Positions 1-8,032 of a DNA stretch of 64,000 nt are shown here, in pieces (within the stretch, counting starts at the first letter, position 1; the number at the start of each line of letters is the position of its first letter). Both the position numbers and the translations under genes were made by a program. The notes beneath the pieces are model-generated. The model ran no database searches. It saw only the letters and a program-made list of their open reading frames with translations, and was not told where the DNA came from. The DNA is from Streptomyces polyasparticus (lineage in GTDB: Bacteria > Actinomycetota > Actinomycetes > Streptomycetales > Streptomycetaceae): positions 91,988 to 155,987 of the forward strand of contig NZ_JACTVJ010000028.1 in NCBI RefSeq assembly GCF_014493765.1, in the 5' to 3' direction.

Positions 1-240
1 CAGTGGTGGGCCGCGCACGACGTCCTGGAGTACACGCACGGCACGAAGCTCTACCGCCATCCACTGGTCGGCGAACTCGCCCTGGAATACGAGTCGTTGA
101 CCCTGCCCGACGACCCCGACCAGGCGCTGTACGTCTACACCGCCGAGCCGGGCTCCCTGTCCGAGCAGGGGCTCAGGCTGCTCGCGGGGCTGCGGGGATC
201 CGCTGAGGGATCTGTTCCCGGAGTGACCGCCGGGGCATGA
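1..240 (+). CDS. MmyB-type XRE family regulator, 3' end only
   Basis: This is the last 79 codons of a gene that begins before the window, read in frame 1 to the TGA at 238-240. The segment starts QWWAAHDV and continues with HGTKLYRHP, VGELALEYE and LTLPDDPDQ. These words are typical of the C-terminal ligand-binding (MmyB/PAS-like) half of Streptomyces XRE regulators, which carry an N-terminal helix-turn-helix, not visible here. The tail YTAEPGSLSEQGLRLLAGL also fits that family. Such proteins are inferred to sense a small hydrophobic ligand and act on a neighbouring gene, often a short-chain dehydrogenase upstream. The target cannot be judged because the 5' part and its neighbour lie outside. 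Confidence 0.85.
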   Translation, partial: QWWAAHDVLEYTHGTKLYRHPLVGELALEYESLTLPDDPDQALYVYTAEPGSLSEQGLRLLAGLRGSAEGSVPGVTAGA

Positions 241-247
241 TGGCGCG

Positions 248-712
248 GTGTCCACAGAGGAGTTCACCCGCGACGTCACCGTGCCCGCTCCGCCGGAACG
301 GATCTTCGCGCATCTCGCGGAGCCGGAGAGCTACCTGGGCCTCTCGCCGCTCCTCGTCGCCGTACGCGACATCGTGCGCGGCGGCGACGGGATCCGGTAC
401 GTGGCGGTGGAGCGTTTCCGCATCCTCGGCCCGCTGCGCTGGGACAACCCCATCCGCGTGACCATGACGTTCCCCGAGCCGGGACGGCGCATCGTGAGCG
501 AGGTGCACAGCCCGGGCGGAGTCCGGCTCACGGCCACGGTCGTGCTGACGCCGATGGACGCGGGCACGCAGATCACGGAGACCGTCCGCGTCACGTACCC
601 GAGGCCGCTGCGCCCGCTGGTCATCGGCCAGGCCGCCAAAGCACAACGACACCGCCTCGCCGAGCTCGCCCGGCGTATGACGGTGTCGTCCGTGGATGAA
701 TCGAAGGGCTAG
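248..712 (+). CDS. SRPBCC family protein
   Basis: A 154-aa protein of the START/SRPBCC (polyketide cyclase/dehydrase-like) helix-grip fold. It opens with TRDVTVPAPPERIFAHLAEPE, the usual first strand and helix of such proteins, and has TVVLTPMDAGTQITETVRV as the antiparallel core. The chosen start is GTG at 248, eight bases after the previous stop. No catalytic residue identifies a substrate; members bind hydrophobic ligands or act as cyclases. It ends head-on against mqnP: the TAG stops of both genes share the tetranucleotide CTAG at 709-712, so no terminator can lie between them. A role in quinone metabolism is possible from position but unproven. Confidence 0.8.
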   Translation: MSTEEFTRDVTVPAPPERIFAHLAEPESYLGLSPLLVAVRDIVRGGDGIRYVAVERFRILGPLRWDNPIRVTMTFPEPGRRIVSEVHSPGGVRLTATVVLTPMDAGTQITETVRVTYPRPLRPLVIGQAAKAQRHRLAELARRMTVSSVDESKG

Positions 713-1623
713 ACCGTCAGCCCCCGCACCAGCAGATCCAGCAGCGCGCACACGAACAGCGCGATCCCGATGAAGCCGTTCACCGTGAAGAACGCGCGGT
801 TCAGGCGGGACAGGTCCTTCGGTGTGACGATCGAGTGCTCGTACGCGAAGGCCGCCGCCACGATCATCAGGCCCAGCCAGAAGAAGAACCCGGCGTCGGT
901 GGCGTAGGCGTACCAGACGAGCAGCCCCGTCGTGACGACATGCGCACCCCGCGCCCCGTACAGCGCGGCCGCGATCCCGAAGCGGGCCGGCACCGACTTC
1001 ACGCCCTCGGCGCGGTCGGCCGCCACGTCCTGGCAGGCGAAGATCAGGTCGAAGCCGCCGATCCAGATGCCGACCGCGAGCCCGAGGATGACCGCGTCCC
1101 AGGACCACTCGCCGGTGATCGCGAGCCAGGCACCGATCGGGCCGATGGCCTGCGCGAGGCCGAGGATCGCGTGCGGGAAGTTCGTGAACCGCTTGCCGTA
1201 CGGATAGACCACCATCGGCACGACGGCGAGCGGCGCGAGCGCCAGGCAGAGCGGGTTGAGCAGCGCCGCCGAGCCGAGGAAGACCACGACCGCGACGATC
1301 GCGCCGGTCCACGCGGACTTCACCGACACCGCACCGGTGACGAGCTCGCGTCCGGCCGTACGCGGGTTACGGGCGTCGATCTCCCGGTCGATGATCCGGT
1401 TCGCGGCCATCGCGAAGGTCCGCAGGCCCACCATGCAGATGGTGACCAGGAGCAGCCGGCCCCAGTGGATGTTCTTGTCGAGCTGGAACATCGCGGTCAG
1501 CGAGGCGATGTACGCGAACGGCAGCGCGAAGACCGAGTGCTCGATCATGACGAGCCGCAGGAACGCCTTCACCTTGCTGCCGGAGGGCGGTGGGCCCACG
1601 ACCTCGTCGGCGGTCGTCATCAT
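709..1623 (-). CDS. mqnP: Menaquinone biosynthesis prenyltransferase MqnP (UbiA family)
   Basis: A 304-aa integral membrane prenyltransferase of the UbiA family. Two aspartate-rich motifs are visible: NRIIDREID (N75, D79, D83) and DLIFACQDVAADR in the second half, which bind Mg-prenyl diphosphate. Hydrophobic segments throughout fit eight or nine membrane helices. In the futalosine route MqnP attaches the polyprenyl chain to the dihydroxy-naphthoate ring before or with decarboxylation by UbiD-type enzymes; the UbiD gene two positions upstream supports this. An ATG at 1623 overlaps the preceding stop in ATGA, which fixes the start despite a longer open frame. No UbiX flavin prenyltransferase gene is present, so the prenyl-FMN supplier must be encoded elsewhere. 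Confidence 0.92.
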   Translation of the reverse strand: MMTTADEVVGPPPSGSKVKAFLRLVMIEHSVFALPFAYIASLTAMFQLDKNIHWGRLLLVTICMVGLRTFAMAANRIIDREIDARNPRTAGRELVTGAVSVKSAWTGAIVAVVVFLGSAALLNPLCLALAPLAVVPMVVYPYGKRFTNFPHAILGLAQAIGPIGAWLAITGEWSWDAVILGLAVGIWIGGFDLIFACQDVAADRAEGVKSVPARFGIAAALYGARGAHVVTTGLLVWYAYATDAGFFFWLGLMIVAAAFAYEHSIVTPKDLSRLNRAFFTVNGFIGIALFVCALLDLLVRGLTV

Positions 1624-2087
1624 GCGAGGGCCTCCAGGAAGGCGTCGAGGTCGGCGAGGAGCCCGTCGGCGGGCAGCGGTCCGGTCTCGACGGTGAGCGG
1701 GACCGCCTCGTCGCCGGGCGGGGTGATGCGGGCGGTGAGGGACCAGGAGCCATTGCCGTCGGACGTACCTTCGAGCTGCAGTGCGGCGCCGCCGTCGACG
1801 GCGAACTTCTCGCTCCCCGCCGCCAGTTCGGCCCGCAGCTGCTCGGCGAAGGCGGTGGGTTCCGCGTCCCGTACGCCGGGCAGTTCGAAGCCGTCGCCCT
1901 CCCCGTCCCGCTCCCACAGCACGGTCCAGGTCCCCGAGGTGGCCGCGAGCTCCTCCGGTGTGACGCCCGCCTGCGCGGCGGCCTGCCGCACCTCCGGATC
2001 GGCCGGGTCGATCTCAGGCCGCACCAGGGCCACGTAGTCGTCCTCGCCCAGGAAGAGGGCCGGTCCGCCCGTCACCACGAAGCTCAC
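1620..2087 (-). CDS. Uncharacterised protein coupled to menaquinone genes
   Basis: A 155-aa acidic, soluble protein with no signal peptide or membrane segment. I do not recognise a characterised family. It starts MSFVVTGGPALFLGEDDYVAL, has an alternating strand-like pattern, and ends GLLADLDAFLEALA. The GTG start at 2087 overlaps the UbiD stop (GTGA) and its own TGA overlaps the mqnP start (ATGA), so it is translationally coupled on both sides and should be made in step with the two enzymes. This placement suggests a chaperone, scaffold or regulatory role in the decarboxylation/prenylation step. That is inference only. Confidence 0.75.
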   Translation of the reverse strand: MSFVVTGGPALFLGEDDYVALVRPEIDPADPEVRQAAAQAGVTPEELAATSGTWTVLWERDGEGDGFELPGVRDAEPTAFAEQLRAELAAGSEKFAVDGGAALQLEGTSDGNGSWSLTARITPPGDEAVPLTVETGPLPADGLLADLDAFLEALA

Positions 2088-3535
2088 AGGCCGTACTCCT
2101 TCCAGCGCCGGTCCACCATCGCGGCCGTCGTGGGATCGGACTCGACCATGTTCGGCCAGCCGCCGTCGCGCGTGTAGCCCTCCTCGGGCAGCTTCTTGGT
2201 GGCGTCGATGCCCGCCTTGCCGCCCCAGAACTGCTGGTACGAGGCGTGGTCGAGGTGGTCGACGGGGCCCTCGACGACCGTGAGGTCGCGGGAGTAGTCG
2301 GTGTTGCCGAGCGCGCGCCAGGAGACCTCGTGCAGATCGTGCACGTCGCAGTCGGCGTCGACCACGATGATCAGCTTGGTCAGGGACATCATGTGCGCGC
2401 CCCAGATCGCGGACATCACCTTCTGCGCGTGCTTCGGGTACTTCTTGTCGATCGAGACGATCGCGCAGTTGTGGAAGCCGCCCGACTCGGGCAGGTGGTA
2501 GTCAACGATGTCCGGCACGATGATCTTGAGGAGGGGGAGGAAGAACCTCTCCGTGGCCCGGCCGAGCGGACCGTCCTCCGTCGGCGGGCGGCCGACCACG
2601 ATGGACTGAAGGAGCGGACGCTTCCGCATCGTCACACAGTCGATCTTCAGCGCGGGGAACGGCTCCTGCGGCGTGTAGAAGCCGGTGTGGTCGCCGAAGG
2701 GACCCTCCGGCAGCATCTCGCCCGGCTCCAGCCAGCCCTCGATGACGACCTCGGCGTTGGCCGGGACCTGCAGCGGCACCGTCTTGCAGTCGACCATCTC
2801 GACGCGCTTGCCCTGGATGAACCCGGCGAGCAGGTACTCGTCCATGTCCCCGGGCAGCGGCGCGGTCGACGCGTAGGTGACGGCCGGCGGGCAACCGAAG
2901 GCGATCGCGACCGGCAGCTTCTCGCCGCGCTTGGCCGCCACCTGGTAGTGGTTGCGGCTGTCCTTGTGGATCTGCCAGTGCATGCCGATGGTGCGCTTGT
3001 CGTGGCGCTGCAGGCGGTAGAGCCCGAGGTTCCGTACGCCCGTCTCCGGGTGCTTGGTGTGCGTGAGCCCCAGGTTGAAGAAGGAGCCGCCGTCCTCCGG
3101 CCACGTGAAGAGCGCAGGCAACTGCTCCAGATCCACGTCGTCGCCGGTCAGGACGACCTCCTGGACCGGAGCGTCCTTCACCTTCTTCGGCGGTACGTGG
3201 GTCATCGCGCCGAGCTTGCCGAAGGCCTCGCGGATCCCGACGAAGCCCTGCGGCAGCTCGGGCTTGAGCAGACCGCCGATCTTCTCGCTGATCTCCCCGT
3301 ACGACTTGAGACCCAGCGCCTTGAGGAGGCGGCGGTCCGTGCCGTACACGTTCATCGCGAGCGGCATCGACGAGCCGCGCACGTTCTCGAAGAGGAGCGC
3401 GGGGCCGCCCGCCTTGTTGACCCGGTCGACGATCTCACCGACCTCCAGATACGGGTCGACTTCGGCCTTGATGCGCTTCAGGTCGCCCTCGCGCTCCAGG
3501 GCACGGAGCAGGGAGCGAAGATCGTCATAAGCCAT
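2084..3535 (-). CDS. mqnL: UbiD family menaquinone biosynthesis decarboxylase
   Basis: A 483-aa UbiD-type prenylated-FMN-dependent decarboxylase, full length for the family. The hallmark PEGPFGDHTGFYTP lies near residues 275-290, with metal/cofactor-region words such as NLGLYRLQRHDKRTIGMHW upstream and SGGFHNCAIVSIDKKYPKHA downstream. It is expected to remove the carboxyl group from 1,4-dihydroxy-6-naphthoate or its prenylated form. The name follows from the linked mqnP. It is first in a three-gene coupled operon. An 88-bp gap to the divergent gene at 3625 must hold its promoter. The mqnL symbol is an assignment by family and context, since UbiD paralogues for other substrates exist. Confidence 0.88.
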   Translation of the reverse strand: MAYDDLRSLLRALEREGDLKRIKAEVDPYLEVGEIVDRVNKAGGPALLFENVRGSSMPLAMNVYGTDRRLLKALGLKSYGEISEKIGGLLKPELPQGFVGIREAFGKLGAMTHVPPKKVKDAPVQEVVLTGDDVDLEQLPALFTWPEDGGSFFNLGLTHTKHPETGVRNLGLYRLQRHDKRTIGMHWQIHKDSRNHYQVAAKRGEKLPVAIAFGCPPAVTYASTAPLPGDMDEYLLAGFIQGKRVEMVDCKTVPLQVPANAEVVIEGWLEPGEMLPEGPFGDHTGFYTPQEPFPALKIDCVTMRKRPLLQSIVVGRPPTEDGPLGRATERFFLPLLKIIVPDIVDYHLPESGGFHNCAIVSIDKKYPKHAQKVMSAIWGAHMMSLTKLIIVVDADCDVHDLHEVSWRALGNTDYSRDLTVVEGPVDHLDHASYQQFWGGKAGIDATKKLPEEGYTRDGGWPNMVESDPTTAAMVDRRWKEYGL

Positions 3536-3624
3536 ACGTCCCAGTATCCGGCACCCGCTACCCTGGCCCCGTCACCGGGGGCTCCGGTCCGCCCTCGCCG
3601 ATACCTCCTGGGGGAACGCACACC

Positions 3625-4023
3625 ATGCTCCGGATCCTGATGATCCTGATCCCGCTCGCGCTGACGATCTTCGCGTTCATCGACTGTCTGAACACCCCCG
3701 AGGACGAGGCCAAGCATCTGCCGAAGATCGCCTGGGTCTTCATCATCCTGCTGTTCTGGGTGGTCGGGCCGATCGTCTGGCTCGCCGCCGGCAAGGACCG
3801 CACACCGCCGCAGGGCGGCCGTACGCCCTCGGAATGGCACCGCAACCACCGCACCACGTGGGTGGCGCCGGACGACAATCCCGAGTTCCTGAAGTCCATC
3901 AAGGACGAGAACAAGAAGGACGAGTCCCTCCTCAAGGACTGGGAGGCGGATCTGCGCCGCCGCGAGGAGGAGCTCAAGAACCGCGAGAGCGGCGGCGAGG
4001 ACGGGCCCGAGGACAAGAAGTAG
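3625..4023 (+). CDS. PLDc_N domain small membrane protein
   Basis: A 132-aa protein with two N-terminal membrane helices. The first is MLRILMILIPLALTIFAFID; the second is WVFIILLFWVVGPIVWLAAG. They are separated by a short loop with the DCLNTPED element typical of the PLD nuclease N-terminal (PLDc_N) domain. The C-terminal half is highly charged, rich in K, E, D and R (residues about 80-132), and probably forms a cytosolic coiled coil. No PLD HKD catalytic motif is present, so it is not a nuclease; its function is unknown. The last seven codons including the stop are duplicated just downstream, at 4038-4058. Confidence 0.8.
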   Translation: MLRILMILIPLALTIFAFIDCLNTPEDEAKHLPKIAWVFIILLFWVVGPIVWLAAGKDRTPPQGGRTPSEWHRNHRTTWVAPDDNPEFLKSIKDENKKDESLLKDWEADLRRREEELKNRESGGEDGPEDKK

Positions 4024-4058
4024 GCCCGATCTGCGGCGGGCCCGAGGACGAGAAGTGA
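4003..4058 (+). repeat. Direct repeat of a gene 3' end including the stop
   Basis: Two 21-bp units, 4003-4023 and 4038-4058, read GGGCCCGAGGACRAGAAGT followed by AG or GA. The first unit is the end of the PLDc_N gene with its TAG. The second lies 14 bp further on and again ends in a stop (TGA). The units differ at one internal base and in the stop triplet. Confidence 0.85.
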
Positions 4059-4089
4059 GGACGGGGACGGCGGCGGGCAGTCTGAGGCC

Positions 4090-5067
4090 ATGACCTCCGA
4101 CGCCGGCCGCCCCCGAGTCCCCACCCTCGATCTGACGCCCTGGCCGGACGGGCCCCGCGAGCGGCGTGACGCGCTGGTGCGCGCCGCCGACGAGGCGCTG
4201 CGCAGCGCTGGGTTCCTGCTCGTCACCGGCCACGGTGTCGATCCGGCGCTGCGGGCGGACATCCGCGCGGCGGCCCGGGAGTTCTTCCGGCTGCCGCCCG
4301 CCATGAAGCAGCCGTACGCGGTGAAGGTCGGCGAACGCGGCTGGCTGGGCCCCGGCGCCGAGGCCAACGGCTATGCCGAGGGCACCGAGACACCACCCGA
4401 CCTCAAGGAGTCCCTGTCCTTCGCGGCCCACGAGCCGACCGGGGACGCGCGCGTGGACGCGGAGTGGTTCAAGCCCAACACCTGGCCGGCCGAGGTCCCC
4501 GAGCTCAAGGCCCTGGTGGAGACGTATCTCGGACAGATGCGGACGCTGTCCGACCGGCTGCTCGGGCTGCTCGGCGCGGCCCTGGGCGAGCCGGAGGACT
4601 TCTTCACGCGGCACACCGGGCATCCCACCTGGGGCTTCAACATCAACTGGTACCCGGGCACGGACACCGTCGGCGCCCCCGAGGAGGGCCAGTTCCGCAT
4701 CGGCCCGCACACCGATTTCGGCACGGTCACGGTGCTCGACCGCCAGGACGGCAAGGGCGGACTGCAGATCTTCACCGACGAGGGCGGCTGGGAGGACGCG
4801 CCGTACGACCCGGCCGCGCTGACCGTCAACATCGGTGATCTGATGGCCCGTTGGACCGGCGACCGCTGGCGCTCGGGCCGCCATCGCGTGCTGCCGCCCC
4901 CGCTCGACGCCCCGGCCGAGGAGCTGCTCTCCCTCGTCTACTTCTACGAATGCGATCCGGGCACCCGCGTCGAGTCCCTGCCCGCGCCCAAGGGCCGGGT
5001 CGCGTACGAGCCGGTCGACTCCCACACGTATCTGCGCGCGCAGCTGGACGCGATCAGTGTCGGCTGA
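4090..5067 (+). CDS. Isopenicillin N synthase-like 2OG/Fe(II) oxygenase
   Basis: A 325-aa non-haem iron oxygenase of the IPNS/2-oxoglutarate superfamily. The N-terminal DIOX_N-like part has GFLLVTGHGVD. The facial triad is H207 and D209 in HTDFGTVTVLD, and H265 in SGRHRVLPP. Family members oxidise small metabolites such as nucleobases, hormones or peptides. True IPNS is unlikely because no beta-lactam gene is nearby. The gene overlaps the start of a nucleoside/base deaminase by 11 bp, so the two are coupled and may act on the same nitrogenous substrate, which would favour a base-catabolism role. That last point is inference from context. Confidence 0.87.
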   Translation: MTSDAGRPRVPTLDLTPWPDGPRERRDALVRAADEALRSAGFLLVTGHGVDPALRADIRAAAREFFRLPPAMKQPYAVKVGERGWLGPGAEANGYAEGTETPPDLKESLSFAAHEPTGDARVDAEWFKPNTWPAEVPELKALVETYLGQMRTLSDRLLGLLGAALGEPEDFFTRHTGHPTWGFNINWYPGTDTVGAPEEGQFRIGPHTDFGTVTVLDRQDGKGGLQIFTDEGGWEDAPYDPAALTVNIGDLMARWTGDRWRSGRHRVLPPPLDAPAEELLSLVYFYECDPGTRVESLPAPKGRVAYEPVDSHTYLRAQLDAISVG

Positions 5068-5518
5068 CCTGTCGCCGGCCACGGCGCGCCAGTGGCTCGC
5101 GACCGCCCTCGCCGAGGCCCGCGCCGGGCTGGCCGAAGGCGGTGTCCCCATCGGTGCCGCCCTCTATGCGGCGGACGGCACGCTGCTGGGCCGGGGCCAC
5201 AACCGCCGTGTCCAGGACGGCGATCCTTCCGCCCACGCGGAGACGGCGGCCTTCCGTGCCGCGGGCCGGCAGCGCTCGTACCGCGGTACGACGATGGTGA
5301 CCACGCTGTCGCCGTGCTGGTACTGCAGCGGTCTGGTGCGGCAGTTCGGGATCTCGCGGGTCGTCATCGGCGAGGCGGAGACGTTCCGGGGCGGCCACGA
5401 GTGGCTGGCCGGACTCGGCGTCGAGATCGTGCTCCTGGACGATCCGGAGTGCGTGACGCTGATGCGGGAGTTCATCGCCGAGCGGCCGGAGCTGTGGCAC
5501 GAGGACATCGGGGAGTGA
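5057..5518 (+). CDS. Nucleoside/cytosine deaminase family protein
   Basis: A 153-aa zinc-dependent deaminase of the cytidine/deoxycytidylate superfamily. It shows HAE (H60, E62) and SPCWYC (C87, C90), the zinc ligands and proton shuttle. The size and the motif AEGGVPIGAALY resemble yeast-type cytosine deaminase or guanine deaminase rather than tRNA adenosine deaminase. It would hydrolytically remove an exocyclic amine from a base in the cytosol. The GTG start at 5057 lies inside the preceding oxygenase gene, implying translational coupling. The substrate cannot be fixed from sequence; cytosine or isoguanine-like bases are plausible. Confidence 0.88.
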   Translation: MSADLSPATARQWLATALAEARAGLAEGGVPIGAALYAADGTLLGRGHNRRVQDGDPSAHAETAAFRAAGRQRSYRGTTMVTTLSPCWYCSGLVRQFGISRVVIGEAETFRGGHEWLAGLGVEIVLLDDPECVTLMREFIAERPELWHEDIGE

Positions 5519-5541
5519 GGCCCCCGCCCCTCCGCGGGCGA

Positions 5542-6081
5542 TCAGCGCGCGGGCCGGGCCGCCTGGGCGTATCCGTCCCTGAGCTCGCGCCACCGCTCCA
5601 GGCTCCACGTCGACCAGTCCTTGGGGTGCCCCGCCAGGGCCGCTTCCAGGAACTCGATGTGGTTGTGCCAGCCCGCCAGGCAGTCCAGGCGGAAGGCGTC
5701 GTCGCCCTCGAACTCGTTCGTGAAGCGGACCGTCGTGGCCGGGGCATCCGGGCCCGCGTGCTCCAGGTGGAAGCGGCAGCGGCCGTGCAGATCGATGGTG
5801 TACTCGACGATCCGCTCCACGTCCCAGGCCGTGATGTGCCCGGAGTGCACGCCCCCTTGAGAGGCCTCCTCGTTGTTCAGCCAGCGCAGGGTGACCGCCC
5901 CGCCGAGCCGCGGTTCGAGGACATCGGCGGCGGCCAGCCAGCCCGCGAGCTCCTCGGGCCTGACCAGGGCGGTCCACACCCGCTCCACGGTGTGCGGAAG
6001 GTGCAGCAGGAAGTGCAGGGTCTGCGTGCTTCCCTCGGTGGTGCTGGTGCCATGTTCGATTGCTCCGGTGTTCTCGGTCAT
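5542..6081 (-). CDS. SRPBCC / AHSA1-like protein
   Basis: A 179-aa protein of the activator-of-Hsp90-like (AHSA1/CalC) SRPBCC type. LHFLLHLPHTVERVWTALV and PEELAGWLAA are the standard entry strand and helix; CLAGWHNHIEFLEAALAG near the C-terminus is the long ligand-lining helix. About 20 N-terminal residues are a polar Thr/Ser/Glu tail. Members bind hydrophobic ligands or metals, or confer resistance to enediynes; no specific function can be assigned. It converges with the deaminase gene and leaves a 90-bp gap, with repeats, before the CU044_5270 gene on the same strand. Confidence 0.82.
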   Translation of the reverse strand: MTENTGAIEHGTSTTEGSTQTLHFLLHLPHTVERVWTALVRPEELAGWLAAADVLEPRLGGAVTLRWLNNEEASQGGVHSGHITAWDVERIVEYTIDLHGRCRFHLEHAGPDAPATTVRFTNEFEGDDAFRLDCLAGWHNHIEFLEAALAGHPKDWSTWSLERWRELRDGYAQAARPAR

Positions 6082-6124
6082 GACACCAGCCTTCCGCCGA
6101 ATCAGGAGTTCCGCACGCCCCCGG

Positions 6125-6186
6125 CTCAGTCCTGCGCGGGCCCAGTCCTGCCCGGGCCCAGTCCTGCCGGGCTCAGTCCTTCGCGG
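6125..6186 (-). repeat. 15-16 bp tandem repeat over a stop codon
   Basis: Four units of 15-16 bp built on CYCAGTCCT plus a short GC run lie at 6125-6140, 6141-6156, 6157-6171 and 6172-6186 (plus-strand reading). The unit starting at 6172 contains the complement of the stop codon of the CU044_5270 gene (6173-6175). The other three extend downstream of that gene. Confidence 0.85.
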
Positions 6187-7333
6187 ACTCCTGAGCGGCC
6201 GACTTGTCCCCGGCAGCCCCGGCGTCCTTCTCCCCGGGCGCGGCCTCCTTCTCCGCGGCCTCCTTGTCCGCGGGGTGGTCCTTCTCCTTCACCCCTGGCT
6301 GCGCCTTCGGCGCCGAGTCCACGACCTTGCGCTCCAGGACGGCGGTGTTGGCGGTCACCGTGCCCGCGGGCGTGCCGGGGCACTGCTTCTCCGTGCCGTC
6401 GGCCTCGGTGACGCTGCCGCCGTCGCCGTCCTTCGTCAGCACACCACGCTCACCGAGGTAGGTGTACGACGTCTTGTCGAAGATCAGCTCCTGGCGGTGG
6501 CCCGACTGCTCGTCGATCCGGCCGACGGCGATCCCCTTGCGGCCGATCGCGTCCGTGGCGTTCGGCACCAGCTCCACGCCGGGGATCTTCGCGGCCGCCC
6601 GGTAGAGCGCCGCCGCCACCTTCGGCGGGACGAGGGACTCACGCACGAGGTCACCGACGAGGGTGAAGGTGTTCTGGTCCTCGCTCTTGCCGCCCTCGCT
6701 CGCCTTGTGCAGCCAGTCGAGCATCTTGTCGGGGTCGGTCGGCAGGGTCTCCAGATGGCGGTAGTACGTGTTCGACGGGATGCCCGGCGTGGGCCGCTCC
6801 ATGGACTCGACCGGCTTGCCCGCATCCGTACGGAAGACCCCGGCGCGGTCGGCGGACACCGGCACCCACGCCTCGCGCTCCCTGACAGGACCCAGCTTGA
6901 GCGGCGAACACATCTCGCTCTCGCCCCAGGCGGCCTTCGTCTTGATGTACGCGTACTGGTCGTCGCGGAGCTCGCCCAGATCCTCCTTGGACGCCACCGT
7001 CGCCACCCGGTCGAGCAGCTGGGCCGCGCTCTGCGGGGCACCCTGCGGTACGGCTTGGCCGCCCGGCGCTCCGGTGCCGCCCCCGTCGCCGCCCATCAGC
7101 GCGACGCCGCCGACGACCGCGAGGGCCAGGGTGCCGGCCAGCGCGGGCCCGGCGAAGGCGGGGCGCAGCCACTTCCTGCGGGCCGGACGGGGCTGTGCGG
7201 AACGGGTCGCTTCCTGCCGGATCTCGTTCAACAGGTGCTCCTTGAGGAGTGCTCGGCGGCCCGCCGGAAGGTCCCGCTCGGGAAAGCCCCGCCCGGGAAG
7301 GTCCCTCTCGGGGAGGGACGGGAAGTCGTTCAT
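6173..7333 (-). CDS. CU044_5270 family membrane protein, candidate anti-sigma factor
   Basis: A 386-aa protein with a short basic cytosolic N-terminus (about 55 residues, with GRRALLKEHLLNEI), one membrane helix around residues 57-79, and a large extracytoplasmic domain. That domain carries the CU044_5270 pattern: RVATVASKEDLGELRDDQY, WLHKASEGGKSED and QELIFDKTSYTYLGER. The C-terminal 60 residues are low-complexity Ala/Glu/Lys. The ATG at 7333 overlaps the stop of the ECF sigma gene (ATGA), which decides the start. The topology and coupling fit a membrane protein that sequesters or senses for the sigma factor, although no zinc-binding anti-sigma motif is present. The 3' end runs into a tandem repeat. 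Confidence 0.8.
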   Translation of the reverse strand: MNDFPSLPERDLPGRGFPERDLPAGRRALLKEHLLNEIRQEATRSAQPRPARRKWLRPAFAGPALAGTLALAVVGGVALMGGDGGGTGAPGGQAVPQGAPQSAAQLLDRVATVASKEDLGELRDDQYAYIKTKAAWGESEMCSPLKLGPVREREAWVPVSADRAGVFRTDAGKPVESMERPTPGIPSNTYYRHLETLPTDPDKMLDWLHKASEGGKSEDQNTFTLVGDLVRESLVPPKVAAALYRAAAKIPGVELVPNATDAIGRKGIAVGRIDEQSGHRQELIFDKTSYTYLGERGVLTKDGDGGSVTEADGTEKQCPGTPAGTVTANTAVLERKVVDSAPKAQPGVKEKDHPADKEAAEKEAAPGEKDAGAAGDKSAAQESAKD

Positions 7334-7944
7334 CGGTTCCCCTCCTGGATGGCCTCGACCGCGGAGATGCGGCCTCCTCTTACCTGTCCGCGCCTTTGCG
7401 CGGGTTCCGTATGTTCCAAGGCTTTCGCGAGTTTCGTTCGGGCCCGCGAAAGCCGCGACCGTACGGTGCCGACGGGTATCCCGAGGGCCTCGGCCGCGGC
7501 CGCGTAGTCGAGCTCGCCCCAGACGCACAGCGCGAGCACCTCGCGCTCGGCCCGCCGCAGCCGTGCCACCGCGGCCCGGACGCCCGCGAGATACGCCGAG
7601 TCGTCGAGCCGGCCCGCGATCTCGTCCGCGAAGTCGACCACCGGCTCGGGCGGTGGCAGCCGCTCCACGGCGGCCGCGTGCCGGCGGGCGGCCCGCCGTG
7701 TGTTGCGGGCGACGTTGGTCGCGATGCCGAGCAGCCAGGGCCGCAGCGAACCGCCGTCCTCGTCGAGCCGATCCCGCAGCCGCCAGGCCTCCAGGAAGGT
7801 CAGCGAGACGATGTCGTCCGCCGCCGTCCAGTCCCCCGTGAGCCGGTAGCCGTGGTTGTAGACGGACCGGGAGTACGCATCGAAGAGCCGCCCGAAGGCG
7901 GCCTCGTCCCCCGCTCTGACCCCAGCGCGCAAATTCGTGTCCAC
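7330..7944 (-). CDS. ECF-type RNA polymerase sigma factor
   Basis: A 204-aa extracytoplasmic-function sigma factor. Region 2 is AFGRLFDAYSRSVYNHGYRLTGDWTAADD (residues about 15-45), followed by SLTFLEAWR. Region 4 has a helix-turn-helix at YAAAAEALGIPVGTVRSRLSRAR (about 150-175). The linker is proline-rich. It directs transcription of an unknown stress regulon. Its partner is most likely the coupled CU044_5270 protein. The start is GTG at 7944, just downstream of a strong terminator that isolates it from the res operon. Confidence 0.92.
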   Translation of the reverse strand: MDTNLRAGVRAGDEAAFGRLFDAYSRSVYNHGYRLTGDWTAADDIVSLTFLEAWRLRDRLDEDGGSLRPWLLGIATNVARNTRRAARRHAAAVERLPPPEPVVDFADEIAGRLDDSAYLAGVRAAVARLRRAEREVLALCVWGELDYAAAAEALGIPVGTVRSRLSRARTKLAKALEHTEPAQRRGQVRGGRISAVEAIQEGNR

Positions 7945-7963
7945 ACCCCTCCCCCTGTCCGTA

Positions 7964-8011
7964 CGGCGAAGGCCGGTTCCCGCGGTCCTCCGCGGAAACC
8001 GGCCTTCGCCG
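7964..8011 (-). terminator. Intrinsic terminator of the res operon
   Basis: A 15-bp perfect arm (7964-7978 with 7997-8011) encloses a second CCGCGG inverted repeat. It lies 22 bp after the resC stop on the minus strand and upstream of the ECF sigma gene. There is no long T tract, as is usual in Streptomyces. Confidence 0.85.
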
Positions 8012-8032
8012 AAACAGCCGATGAAAGGGGGC

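Noticed and set aside
3478-5151. 557-aa minus-strand frame opposite the PLDc_N and oxygenase genes
   Set aside because: No recognisable motif, Arg/Gly/Pro-rich, and three motif-bearing genes lie on the other strand.
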